Shown here piece after piece: positions 42,303 through 49,202 of a stretch of DNA of 64,000 bases. The DNA is from JBOFMT01 sp051658525 (GTDB lineage Bacteria > Bacillota_I > Bacilli_A > Erysipelotrichales > Erysipelotrichaceae). The notes beneath the pieces were generated by a model. That model was not told the DNA's origin and did not search any database. It saw only the letters and a program-made list of their open reading frames with translations. The position numbers were made by a program, and so were the translations under genes. The DNA lies in assembly GCA_051658525.1 (NCBI GenBank), contig JBOFMT010000085.1, forward strand, positions 1 to 64,000, given 5' to 3'. Each line of letters opens with the position of its first letter. Position 1 is the first letter of the stretch.

Positions 42303-42797
42303 ATGAACTTACAATTTCAAGATTTAATCCAATTACAAGCACAATTGGATCAAAAAATTATGGATGTGCATCTACTAGAACGCAAAGCTACAACGATGCG
42401 TCGTATCATGGCGTTTTTAGTAGAGTTAAGTGAACTTGCAAATGAATGTAGAGCTTTTAAATACTGGAGTCTAAAAGGACCAAGTGAAAAAAAAGTCCTA
42501 TTGGAAGAGTATGTTGATGGGCTTCATTTTATACTATCCCTTGGGATTGACTTGCATGAAGTTGACTTTGTGATTGCAGTAGAACCAAGTGAAACAGAGG
42601 AGATCAATACCATCTTCTTTGATGTATACGAAACCGCTCTACAATTACGTCATGATTTTAGCTATGAAAGCTATCGGGCTTTGTTTGTTATTTATTTACA
42701 ACTAGGATGTGCTTTGGGATGTACAACTGAAGAAATCAGACAAAGCTATTTCGCGAAAAATGAAAAAAACCATGAACGTCAAGAAAATCAATATTAG
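42303..42797 (+). CDS. Dimeric dUTP diphosphatase (all-alpha, MazG-like)
   Basis: Encodes 164 residues. All-alpha dUTPases hydrolyse dUTP (and dUDP) to dUMP, keeping uracil out of DNA. The metal-binding helices are visible: AFLVELSELANECRAFKYW (ExxE12-28xExxD type, first part) and LLEEYVDGLHFILSLG (second part). SD AAAGGGGGAAA precedes the ATG. The M42 peptidase gene follows by 11 bases with its own AGGAGG, so the two are likely co-transcribed without an obvious link in function. Confidence 0.88.
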   Translation: MNLQFQDLIQLQAQLDQKIMDVHLLERKATTMRRIMAFLVELSELANECRAFKYWSLKGPSEKKVLLEEYVDGLHFILSLGIDLHEVDFVIAVEPSETEEINTIFFDVYETALQLRHDFSYESYRALFVIYLQLGCALGCTTEEIRQSYFAKNEKNHERQENQY

Positions 42798-42808
42798 GAG
42801 GAAAAACG

Positions 42809-43915
42809 ATGGAAACACATAAAATTGCCGAAGCATATGGAACAGTAGATTTAAAGATGTTGCAAGAGTTGAGTGAAGCAGATGGAATTTCTGGAAACGA
42901 AAAAGAAGCAACACGTGTAATGAAACAATATTTAGAAGGCTATGCAGACGAATTTCACTATGATAATTTAGGTTCTCTTATCGCTTTGAAAAAAGGTGCA
43001 GAAGATGGACCAAGAATCATGATTGCTGGACACGTTGATGAAGTTGGTTTTATTGTGAAATCCATTGATGATAATGGATTTGTACGTATTACACCAATTG
43101 GTGGATGGTGGGCACACGTCTTGCCAAGTCAAGGGATGATCCTAACTACACGCGATGGTAAAAAATTAGATGGTGTGATCGGTTGTCGTGCACCACACGG
43201 TTTGCCTGCGGATGTACGTAATAAAGTAATGGACTTAAATGATTTATTCTTAGATTTAGGAGTTGAGAGTAAGGCAGACGTCTTGGCTTTGAATGTAAAC
43301 ATTGGTGATATGATTACACCGGATACAAAATTCAAAGTATTAAATAATCCAAACTTCTTGATGGGCAAAGCTTGGGATGATCGTATTGGTGCAGCTGTAG
43401 CAATCGATGTTGTTCGTAACCTGCAAGGAGTGAACCACGAAGCAAACGTTTATGCTGTTGGTAGTGTGCAAGAAGAAGTTGGTTTACGCGGAGCAAAAAC
43501 AAGTGCTGCCTTTGTAAAACCGGATATTGCGTTTGCACTTGATGTTACGATTGCAAACGATACACCAAATTCACCTGCAGGGATGAAAATGGGTGCAGGT
43601 TTGGTCTTAGCAATGATGGATGCAAGTCACTTAACACACCGTGGTCTATTTGAAAAAGTAGAAGCAATTGCAATGGATCTAGGTCTTGATATCAATTACG
43701 ATGCGATGACGGCTGGTGGTACTGATACGGGAGAGATTCATAAATATGGCGAAGGTGTCATTGCGATGACATTATCCCTACCATCTCGTTATATTCACTC
43801 ACACCGCTCATTGATTCACCGTAAAGATTATGTACAAACAGTAGAAGTTATTACGGAATTTATCAAACGTTGTGATCGTGCAATGTTGGAAGAAATTAGA
43901 ACCTTCAATCGTTAA
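42809..43915 (+). CDS. M42 family metallopeptidase (glutamyl aminopeptidase-like)
   Basis: Encodes 368 residues. M42 enzymes are large dodecameric cobalt or zinc aminopeptidases. Metal and catalytic motifs are in order: MIAGHVDEVGF near residue 70, the conserved KAWDDRIGAAVAID near residue 189 (bridging Asp), VGSVQEEVGLRGAKT near residue 222 (catalytic Glu pair), FALDVTIAND and GGGTDTG-like AGGTDTGEIHKYGEG, then SLPSRYIHSHRSLIHRKDY with the last His ligand. The likely function is cytosolic peptide turnover. It ends at a hairpin that begins in its stop codon. Confidence 0.93.
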   Translation: METHKIAEAYGTVDLKMLQELSEADGISGNEKEATRVMKQYLEGYADEFHYDNLGSLIALKKGAEDGPRIMIAGHVDEVGFIVKSIDDNGFVRITPIGGWWAHVLPSQGMILTTRDGKKLDGVIGCRAPHGLPADVRNKVMDLNDLFLDLGVESKADVLALNVNIGDMITPDTKFKVLNNPNFLMGKAWDDRIGAAVAIDVVRNLQGVNHEANVYAVGSVQEEVGLRGAKTSAAFVKPDIAFALDVTIANDTPNSPAGMKMGAGLVLAMMDASHLTHRGLFEKVEAIAMDLGLDINYDAMTAGGTDTGEIHKYGEGVIAMTLSLPSRYIHSHRSLIHRKDYVQTVEVITEFIKRCDRAMLEEIRTFNR

Positions 43916-43938
43916 GAATACCCTTGGGTATTCTTTTT
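43914..43938 (+). terminator. M42 peptidase gene terminator
   Basis: AAGAATACCC / GGGTATTCTT 10-bp perfect stem with a 2-base loop and T-run; it overlaps the stop codon. Confidence 0.88.
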
Positions 43939-44015
43939 CTTTTAGCTAGAAACAAACAAATGAAAAGTTTTTCAAGAAAAAAATGAAAAAACTTTTGTAA
44001 ATTGATGTAAATCAG

Positions 44016-44044
44016 TTGCAAAGAAATGAAAACGATGTTATGAT
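44016..44044 (+). promoter_or_regulatory. Promoter of candidate small RNA
   Basis: TTGCAA (44016-44021), exactly 17 bases, TATGAT (44039-44044). Confidence 0.72.
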
Positions 44045-44050
44045 TACATC

Positions 44051-44150
44051 ATCATAATAATGATGCGTGCTAGATAACTATTCTCCTCCATTGTCGTATT
44101 CATAAATTTAGCACATTTTATCTAAAAAGGCGCACAGCGTCCTTTTTTTT
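44051..44150 (+). ncRNA. Candidate small RNA with an anti-Shine-Dalgarno loop
   Basis: Between a good promoter and a terminator (AAAGGCGC, ACA, GCGTCCTTT, then T's; 44125-44150) lies about 100 bases without a reading frame. A CATCAT / ATGATG hairpin sits at the 5' end. GTGCTA (44067-44072) and TAGCAC (44109-44114) close a long loop that displays CTCCTCC (44083-44089), complementary to GGAGG ribosome binding sites. lspA downstream has its own extended -10 promoter, so this looks like a separate transcript rather than an lspA leader. No RNA family recognised. Confidence 0.6.
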
Positions 44151-44158
44151 GCTATAAT
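44150..44158 (+). promoter_or_regulatory. lspA extended -10 promoter
   Basis: TGCTATAAT directly after the small-RNA terminator; there is no good -35, as is usual for extended -10 promoters. About 27 bases before lspA. Confidence 0.65.
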
Positions 44159-44184
44159 AGGTAATTATGGAAGGTGAATAATAG

Positions 44185-44664
44185 ATGAACAAAAAAACAA
44201 TGACGATCCATGGGTTATCAATTCTTGCTATTTTGATTTTAGACCAAATTACAAAAGTTTGGGTGAATACCAATATGGCACTTGGAGAATCCATTACGAT
44301 CTTTGATAATTTCTTTGCTATTACCAATGCACACAACACAGGTGCTGCTTGGAGTATTTTAGAAGGTAGAATGGGTTTCTTCTATCTTGTTTCCGTGATT
44401 GCGTTGGTAGGTCTTTCCATCTACTACTTTAAGACACATCACTTTGAAGTCATTACCCGTTGGGGTTTGGTATTGATGATTGCTGGTACCTTAGGCAATT
44501 TTATCGATCGATTGGCATTTCAATATGTACGTGATTTTTTAGATTTTATTGTATTTAGTTATGATTTCCCCATCTTTAACATTGCTGATATGGCACTTGT
44601 AATTGGGGTAGGACTCATCCTATTGGATGTTTTCCTGGAAACATTTGGAGTGTATAAAAAATGA
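44185..44664 (+). CDS. lspA: Lipoprotein signal peptidase (signal peptidase II)
   Basis: Encodes 159 residues with four membrane helices. It cleaves prolipoprotein signal peptides, and would process the lipoproteins at 214-546 and 40262-41248. Conserved blocks: ILDQITKVWV with the N-terminal Asp, FAITNAHNTGAAWSIL, the catalytic Asp regions GTLGNFIDRL and FNIADMALVIG. AAGGTGA precedes the ATG. It overlaps the next gene by 4 bases, the common lspA-rluD arrangement of Bacillota. Confidence 0.96.
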   Translation: MNKKTMTIHGLSILAILILDQITKVWVNTNMALGESITIFDNFFAITNAHNTGAAWSILEGRMGFFYLVSVIALVGLSIYYFKTHHFEVITRWGLVLMIAGTLGNFIDRLAFQYVRDFLDFIVFSYDFPIFNIADMALVIGVGLILLDVFLETFGVYKK

Positions 44665-45575
44665 AAACAAAAACTTGGATTATTGAAGAAGAGAACAAAC
44701 ATATTCGCATGGACAAAGTCATCTCATCATTTGAAGATGGCTTTTCGCGTTCTCGTGTACAAAACTTAATTGATGATGGACAAATCACTGTCAATGGTGC
44801 AGTACAAAAAGCGAATTATAAAGTGAAAGTAAACGATGAAATCGTTGTACATTACGTAGATGATGAAGAAATTGAAGCAATTCCAGAAGCAATGGATCTT
44901 GATGTTGTTTATGAAGATAGTGATGTTATTGTAATCAACAAACCTCGTGGTATCGTAGTACATCCAAGTGTAGGGAATCTTCATGGTACCCTTGTAAATG
45001 GATTGTTGTATCACTGTAAAGATTTATCTGGTATCAACGGTGTACTTCGTCCAGGTATTGTTCATCGTATTGACAAAGATACAACAGGATTGCTCATTGT
45101 AGCGAAAAATGATAAAGCGCATTTAAGCTTATCATCACAACTTCAAGACAAATCCGTAAATCGTTTGTACTATGCTTTGGTTCATGGCGTAATCGAACAT
45201 GAGTTTGGAACAATCGATGCGCCAATCGGACGAGATCCACAAGACCGTCAAAAAATGTGTGTAACTGCCAACAATTCAAAAACAGCAGTAACGCATTTTA
45301 AAGTAGTCGAACGCTTTAAAAACTATACATTAGTGGAGTGTCGCTTAGAAACTGGGCGTACCCATCAAATTCGTGTTCACATGCAATATATCAAACATCC
45401 AATTGCAGGGGACCAAAAATATTCTTATCGTAAAACAATGGATGTAGGTGGACAATTGTTACATGCTCACCAATTGGAATTTGTACATCCAACGACAGGA
45501 GAAAAGGTTGTTGTAAACGCACCGTTACCGGTGCAGTTTGCAAACATTCTAGCTGAACTTCGAAAGGGGGAATAG
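44661..45575 (+). CDS. RluD-type 23S rRNA pseudouridine synthase
   Basis: Encodes 304 residues. An N-terminal S4 RNA-binding domain (MDKVISSFEDGFSRSRVQNLIDDGQITVNG) precedes the synthase domain, with catalytic Asp in HRIDKDTTGLLIVAK near residue 140; KPRGIVVHPS, RLYYALVHG and LETGRTHQIRVHM are typical. RluA/RluD-family enzymes isomerise uridines in 23S rRNA. It is coupled to lspA by an ATGA overlap; the rhomboid gene follows one base after the stop. Confidence 0.93.
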   Translation: MKTKTWIIEEENKHIRMDKVISSFEDGFSRSRVQNLIDDGQITVNGAVQKANYKVKVNDEIVVHYVDDEEIEAIPEAMDLDVVYEDSDVIVINKPRGIVVHPSVGNLHGTLVNGLLYHCKDLSGINGVLRPGIVHRIDKDTTGLLIVAKNDKAHLSLSSQLQDKSVNRLYYALVHGVIEHEFGTIDAPIGRDPQDRQKMCVTANNSKTAVTHFKVVERFKNYTLVECRLETGRTHQIRVHMQYIKHPIAGDQKYSYRKTMDVGGQLLHAHQLEFVHPTTGEKVVVNAPLPVQFANILAELRKGE

Positions 45576-45576
45576 T

Positions 45577-46815
45577 ATGTCATTCGCACCACATGATTTA
45601 TATATCTTACAAGTGGTTCATGTCTTAATTCAACAATATCAATATCGTATTGTGAATGTGTCACAGTCCAATCACAATATCTATTTGAGTAACCCAAATG
45701 TAAAGGATTTTCCTCTCATCAAGGTTACCAAAGCGAGAATTGAAGATTATACACAAGATCATGATTATCAAGAAAAAATGCAAGAGGTCATCAAACGACT
45801 TACCAAAAGTGAAGGGTCTTTGCTTGTTGTAAGTGTAAATGAAGCAACCATTGATCAAAAAGGGGAAGATTTCGAAGTGGTCCATCTCGTATTGGATGCA
45901 CCATTCTATCACCCGAACCCAATGGTTGGTGATTTGAGTACCGTACTAAGAGCAAGTAATAATCTAGAAGCGGATATCCGCGATATGGATAGTAAAATCA
46001 TTGAAGCGAGCAAACGTAACGATCGTAAAAGTCGCATGCAGTGGAAAAATTTACCGCATATGACGATGGCGATCATCGGGATTTGTGTGGTTTACTTTTT
46101 ACTTATTACTGGATTAACTGCAGTTTCGCAAGATCAAATTACTTCGGGTATTTTCTTAGGTGCTTATTACAAAATGAGCATTATCTCAATGCATGAATAC
46201 TGGCGCTTCTTTACCGCTGGGTTTATGCATTTGGATTTCTTACATTTGCTCATCAATATGATGGCTTTATTTCAACTTGGACGAGTCATCGAACAAATGT
46301 ATCGTAAATCAGAGTATGCAACCATCTTAATTGGTTCTATCTTGTGTGGGAGTTTATTTGTCTTTATCGCAGATGCGAATGTAGTAAGTGTTGGGATTAG
46401 TGGTGGAATCTATGGGATGTTAGCTGCTTTTATCGTCTATATCTTTGCTACTGGAGGACATAAAAATCCCTTGATTCGTGCAAATTTGATTCAGATTATC
46501 TTAATCAATTTACTAATTTCATTAATGCCTGGAATCTCGTTAATGGGACACTTAGGAGGCTTTATCTTTGGTTTATTTGCAGGGTTCTTCTTTACGAAAA
46601 AACCTGCTTGGAAACCAATGCGCATCCATGTAGCTATTGCTGGACTGCTATTGGCAGGAAGTTTAATCTTTATCGCAACGACCATTGAACGCGTGGATCC
46701 TATTTATGGTGGGACTGACAGTAAACTTATCGAAATGGCTCGTTCCTTTGGTTTGGATGGGTATGCAGATCGAATGCAAGAAAATTTCAATCAGAAATAC
46801 GGAGAACTACAATGA
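45577..46815 (+). CDS. Rhomboid family intramembrane serine protease
   Basis: Encodes 412 residues. A cytoplasmic N-terminal domain of about 160 residues (YqgP/GluP-like) is followed by about seven membrane helices. The catalytic Ser275 is in GISGGIYG and His325 is in MGHLGGF; AGFMHLDFLHLLINMMALFQLG is the conserved HxxxN region. B. subtilis YqgP cleaves membrane proteins such as a magnesium transporter; the substrate here is unknown. AAAGGGGGAA lies upstream. It overlaps the deaminase gene by 4 bases. Confidence 0.92.
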   Translation: MSFAPHDLYILQVVHVLIQQYQYRIVNVSQSNHNIYLSNPNVKDFPLIKVTKARIEDYTQDHDYQEKMQEVIKRLTKSEGSLLVVSVNEATIDQKGEDFEVVHLVLDAPFYHPNPMVGDLSTVLRASNNLEADIRDMDSKIIEASKRNDRKSRMQWKNLPHMTMAIIGICVVYFLLITGLTAVSQDQITSGIFLGAYYKMSIISMHEYWRFFTAGFMHLDFLHLLINMMALFQLGRVIEQMYRKSEYATILIGSILCGSLFVFIADANVVSVGISGGIYGMLAAFIVYIFATGGHKNPLIRANLIQIILINLLISLMPGISLMGHLGGFIFGLFAGFFFTKKPAWKPMRIHVAIAGLLLAGSLIFIATTIERVDPIYGGTDSKLIEMARSFGLDGYADRMQENFNQKYGELQ

Positions 46816-47288
46816 AACGAAACGATGTATTATCATGGGATGAGTATTTTATGGGATTGGCACACCTATCTGCCAAACGTAGCAAAGATCCTTCGACACA
46901 AGTTGGTGCATGTATTGTAAATGATGACAAACGTGTGGTGAGCATTGGTTACAACGGATTTCCCATCGGTTGTGATGATGATGTGTTCCCTTGGGGACGT
47001 GAAGGCCAATTTTTAGAAAGTAAATATCCATATGTCGTACACGCTGAACTAAATGCCATCTTAAATGCGCATCAAAGTTTAAAAGGCTGTACTTTGTATG
47101 TTTCTTTGTTCCCTTGCAATGAATGTGCAAAAGCAATCATTCAAAGTGGAATTAAAAAAATTGTTTACGAATCAGATAAATATGCAGATACTGATGTTGT
47201 AAAAGCGAGTAAAAAAATGTTGGTGGCAAGTAACATTGAACTGCAACAGTTAGAACAACCACTGCAAGTTGAAGTAACGCGTCCATAA
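46812..47288 (+). CDS. dCMP/cytidine deaminase family protein (ComEB-like)
   Basis: Encodes 158 residues. The zinc site is complete: HAELNAIL (His and catalytic Glu) near residue 78 and PCNECAKAII (two Cys) near residue 99. Upstream KRSKDPSTQVGACIV and GYNGFPIGCDDD match deoxycytidylate deaminases, which make dUMP for thymidylate synthesis; together with the dUTPase at 42303 this covers dUMP supply. In Bacillus the homologue is ComEB, but no competence genes are here. It ends at a strong bidirectional hairpin. Confidence 0.92.
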   Translation: MKRNDVLSWDEYFMGLAHLSAKRSKDPSTQVGACIVNDDKRVVSIGYNGFPIGCDDDVFPWGREGQFLESKYPYVVHAELNAILNAHQSLKGCTLYVSLFPCNECAKAIIQSGIKKIVYESDKYADTDVVKASKKMLVASNIELQQLEQPLQVEVTRP

Positions 47289-47304
47289 CCCAATCGAGTA
47301 CGAA

Positions 47305-47334
47305 AAAAGGGTATTTCCAATGAAATACCCTTTT
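47305..47334. terminator. Bidirectional terminator
   Basis: AAAAGGGTATTT / AAATACCCTTTT 12-bp perfect stem over a 6-base loop. It separates the plus-strand deaminase gene from the minus-strand pair. Confidence 0.9.
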
Positions 47335-47335
47335 G

Positions 47336-47524
47336 TTATGTTATGTTTTTCTTTGTTTTATAGAGCCATAAGCCACAAACAACAAGGTAGGTGGCAAGCA
47401 ATACACTCGTAAATACCAAGTCTTTTAAAGCTAATAACTCCCGATTTTGAAATTGATTGAAAGCTAACAAGAGGACAAAGGGGAATAAACAAGCGAGAAA
47501 AATTAGATTATTTCGTGTCTTCAT
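47336..47524 (-). CDS. Small two-helix membrane protein, unknown
   Basis: Encodes 62 residues. The start MKTRNNLIF overlaps the 3' end of the RNase HIII gene by 17 bases, which implies translational coupling. Two hydrophobic segments (LIFLACLFPFVLLLAF and LVFTSVLLATYLVVCGLWLY) are joined by a short charged loop, with a Lys-rich tail. A longer version of the frame would run deep into rnhC and is not favoured. No family recognised. It ends next to the bidirectional terminator, as expected for the last gene of a unit. Confidence 0.6.
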   Translation of the reverse strand: MKTRNNLIFLACLFPFVLLLAFNQFQNRELLALKDLVFTSVLLATYLVVCGLWLYKTKKNIT

Positions 47525-48422
47525 AGCGATACCCCAGTGCTTTCTCTGTATTTGCATAATGCGTCTTTGCAACTTCATGTAACTTCTCAATGCCAAACCG
47601 CTCTACGAATGCTTGGATTTGAAGATCCACTTTTTGGCTTGCTCCTTTTAAGAAGTCGAAGTCATAGCGCTCGCATTGTTGCTGGAAGGCGATTAGAAAA
47701 TAATACCGAGCCAATACACTTGCCATCGCAACGGCAAAATACTTGTGTTCTGCTTTGGTTTCAAAATGAATCTTATCCACCACGCTAGGTTCATCCTTTA
47801 CGTATTTGTAATAGAGTTGTGGTGTACAAAATTGATCAATGATGATGTTCGGTGGGTAGGCATCTAGTTTTTTTGCTAGATTCAAGTAGGCTTGGTTGTG
47901 CATTTTCGCTTTGATGGCATTGAGATTGGTTGTTTGATGCACCACGTTGTACTGTTCTGGAACTAAAATAAGTTTGGAATGCGGTACAAGCTGGATGAAG
48001 GTTGGAACAATGCTTAAGATCACATCGTCTTTCATCTTTTTGCTATCGGTAATCTCATGTTGTTGTAAGGATTCATACAACGCTTGTGATATCGTACAAG
48101 CAACAACGGTAATAGGACCAAAGTAATCCCCGGTTCCCACCTCATCACTTCCACTCATCGGAAAGTGAAGGAGGCTATTTGCGTTTGGTGTTTGACTAGT
48201 AGGTTGCGTGTCTGGTTTTGCAAAGCCGAACGCTTCTACATAAAATGCAGTATCACTCCCCTGTAAGACCACTTTATTGGATTCATAAGCGGTGATGGTA
48301 CAACCTTCCACACGTTTTGCAAAACGAGCATAGGGTGGTGTTTTCAAAGTCTGTGCTGATTTTAGTTTTTCATACAATGCACGAATTTGTGCATCACTTA
48401 ATTTAATTGTAAATGTTTCCAT
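47508..48422 (-). CDS. rnhC: Ribonuclease HIII
   Basis: Encodes 304 residues from the ATG at 48422, preceded by AGAGGTG; an in-frame ATG 45 bases upstream lacks such a site. The N-terminal TBP-like substrate-binding domain (residues 1-90, with VEGCTITAYESNKVVLQG) is the mark of RNase HIII. The catalytic core has GSDEVGTGDYFGPITVVA (Asp-Glu pair), ITDSKKM, and IDQF with a later catalytic Asp. It removes RNA from RNA-DNA hybrids. It is divergent from cvpA-mutS2-uvrC, a common rnhC/cvpA/mutS2 neighbourhood in Bacillota. Confidence 0.93.
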   Translation of the reverse strand: METFTIKLSDAQIRALYEKLKSAQTLKTPPYARFAKRVEGCTITAYESNKVVLQGSDTAFYVEAFGFAKPDTQPTSQTPNANSLLHFPMSGSDEVGTGDYFGPITVVACTISQALYESLQQHEITDSKKMKDDVILSIVPTFIQLVPHSKLILVPEQYNVVHQTTNLNAIKAKMHNQAYLNLAKKLDAYPPNIIIDQFCTPQLYYKYVKDEPSVVDKIHFETKAEHKYFAVAMASVLARYYFLIAFQQQCERYDFDFLKGASQKVDLQIQAFVERFGIEKLHEVAKTHYANTEKALGYRYEDTK

Positions 48423-48537
48423 AGGCACCTCTGTATAAGTATAGCACATCATTGCTTTTCCTGGCACTTTGCTTTATGATATTTACAGGGAAAAACCGAA
48501 GTTTCATCCGCAAGGTATGAACGATAGGAGAGAAAAT

Positions 48538-49200
48538 ATGACACTTGATTTACAATATACCACGATACTTGATGTGGTTTTGATACTTTATTTACTTTGG
48601 CAAATTTATCTAGGATATAGCAAAGGGTTTATGGACCGTATGCTATCCTTTGGAAGTCTGTTGATTGCATTATTAGGTGCTTGGTGGGTTTCACAACTCA
48701 TTGCCGCGCAATGGATGTTGTTGCCAAATGCTTGGTTTGCCGATGCTCTCGTCTTACAACTATTTCAACCTTGGTTAAATACTGCAGTATGGTTTGTGAT
48801 TCTCTTTGCTGTCTTCCGTATTGCTTTACTCGTATTGAAGCCACTGGTCAATGCAGTAGCGAGTTTACCGATTATCAAACAATTGAATACCCTAGCAGGT
48901 GTCGTGTTAGCACTACTTACTAGCCTACTCGTAGCCATTGTACTATGCGTAATTTGTAAGACACCCATTGTAGAAAACGGCTACCAAGTCATTGAGTCAA
49001 GTGTGTTACGATTCGTTGATCCGGTTGCTGATTTGAGTCTATCATTGCTCGATGTGGATAGTACTGGATACGAGGCATTACAACGCGTGATGATGAAAGA
49101 AGCAAGTCAAGTAGATGTTAGTGTAGCAACACAAGTACTTCTTGATTTACATCTTTCCCCAGAACAAGTCAGTGAATTTTTAGCTAAGAGAGGATATTAG
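48538..49200 (+). CDS. CvpA family membrane protein
   Basis: Encodes 220 residues from the ATG at 48538 (TAGGAG upstream). Four hydrophobic segments are present with the family pattern ILDVVLILYLLWQIYLGYSKGFMDRMLSFGSLLIALLGAWWVS, including YxGYxKGF. CvpA was named for colicin V production and is now linked to envelope stress tolerance; its mechanism is unknown. mutS2 starts 2 bases after its stop, the usual order in Bacillota, so it should share a transcript with the repair genes downstream. Confidence 0.88.
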   Translation: MTLDLQYTTILDVVLILYLLWQIYLGYSKGFMDRMLSFGSLLIALLGAWWVSQLIAAQWMLLPNAWFADALVLQLFQPWLNTAVWFVILFAVFRIALLVLKPLVNAVASLPIIKQLNTLAGVVLALLTSLLVAIVLCVICKTPIVENGYQVIESSVLRFVDPVADLSLSLLDVDSTGYEALQRVMMKEASQVDVSVATQVLLDLHLSPEQVSEFLAKRGY

Positions 49201-49202
49201 AC

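Noticed and set aside
43963..43995. AT-rich hairpin before the small RNA promoter
   Set aside because: The arms are almost only A and T with a large loop and no T-run, and the M42 gene already has a better terminator; probably chance.
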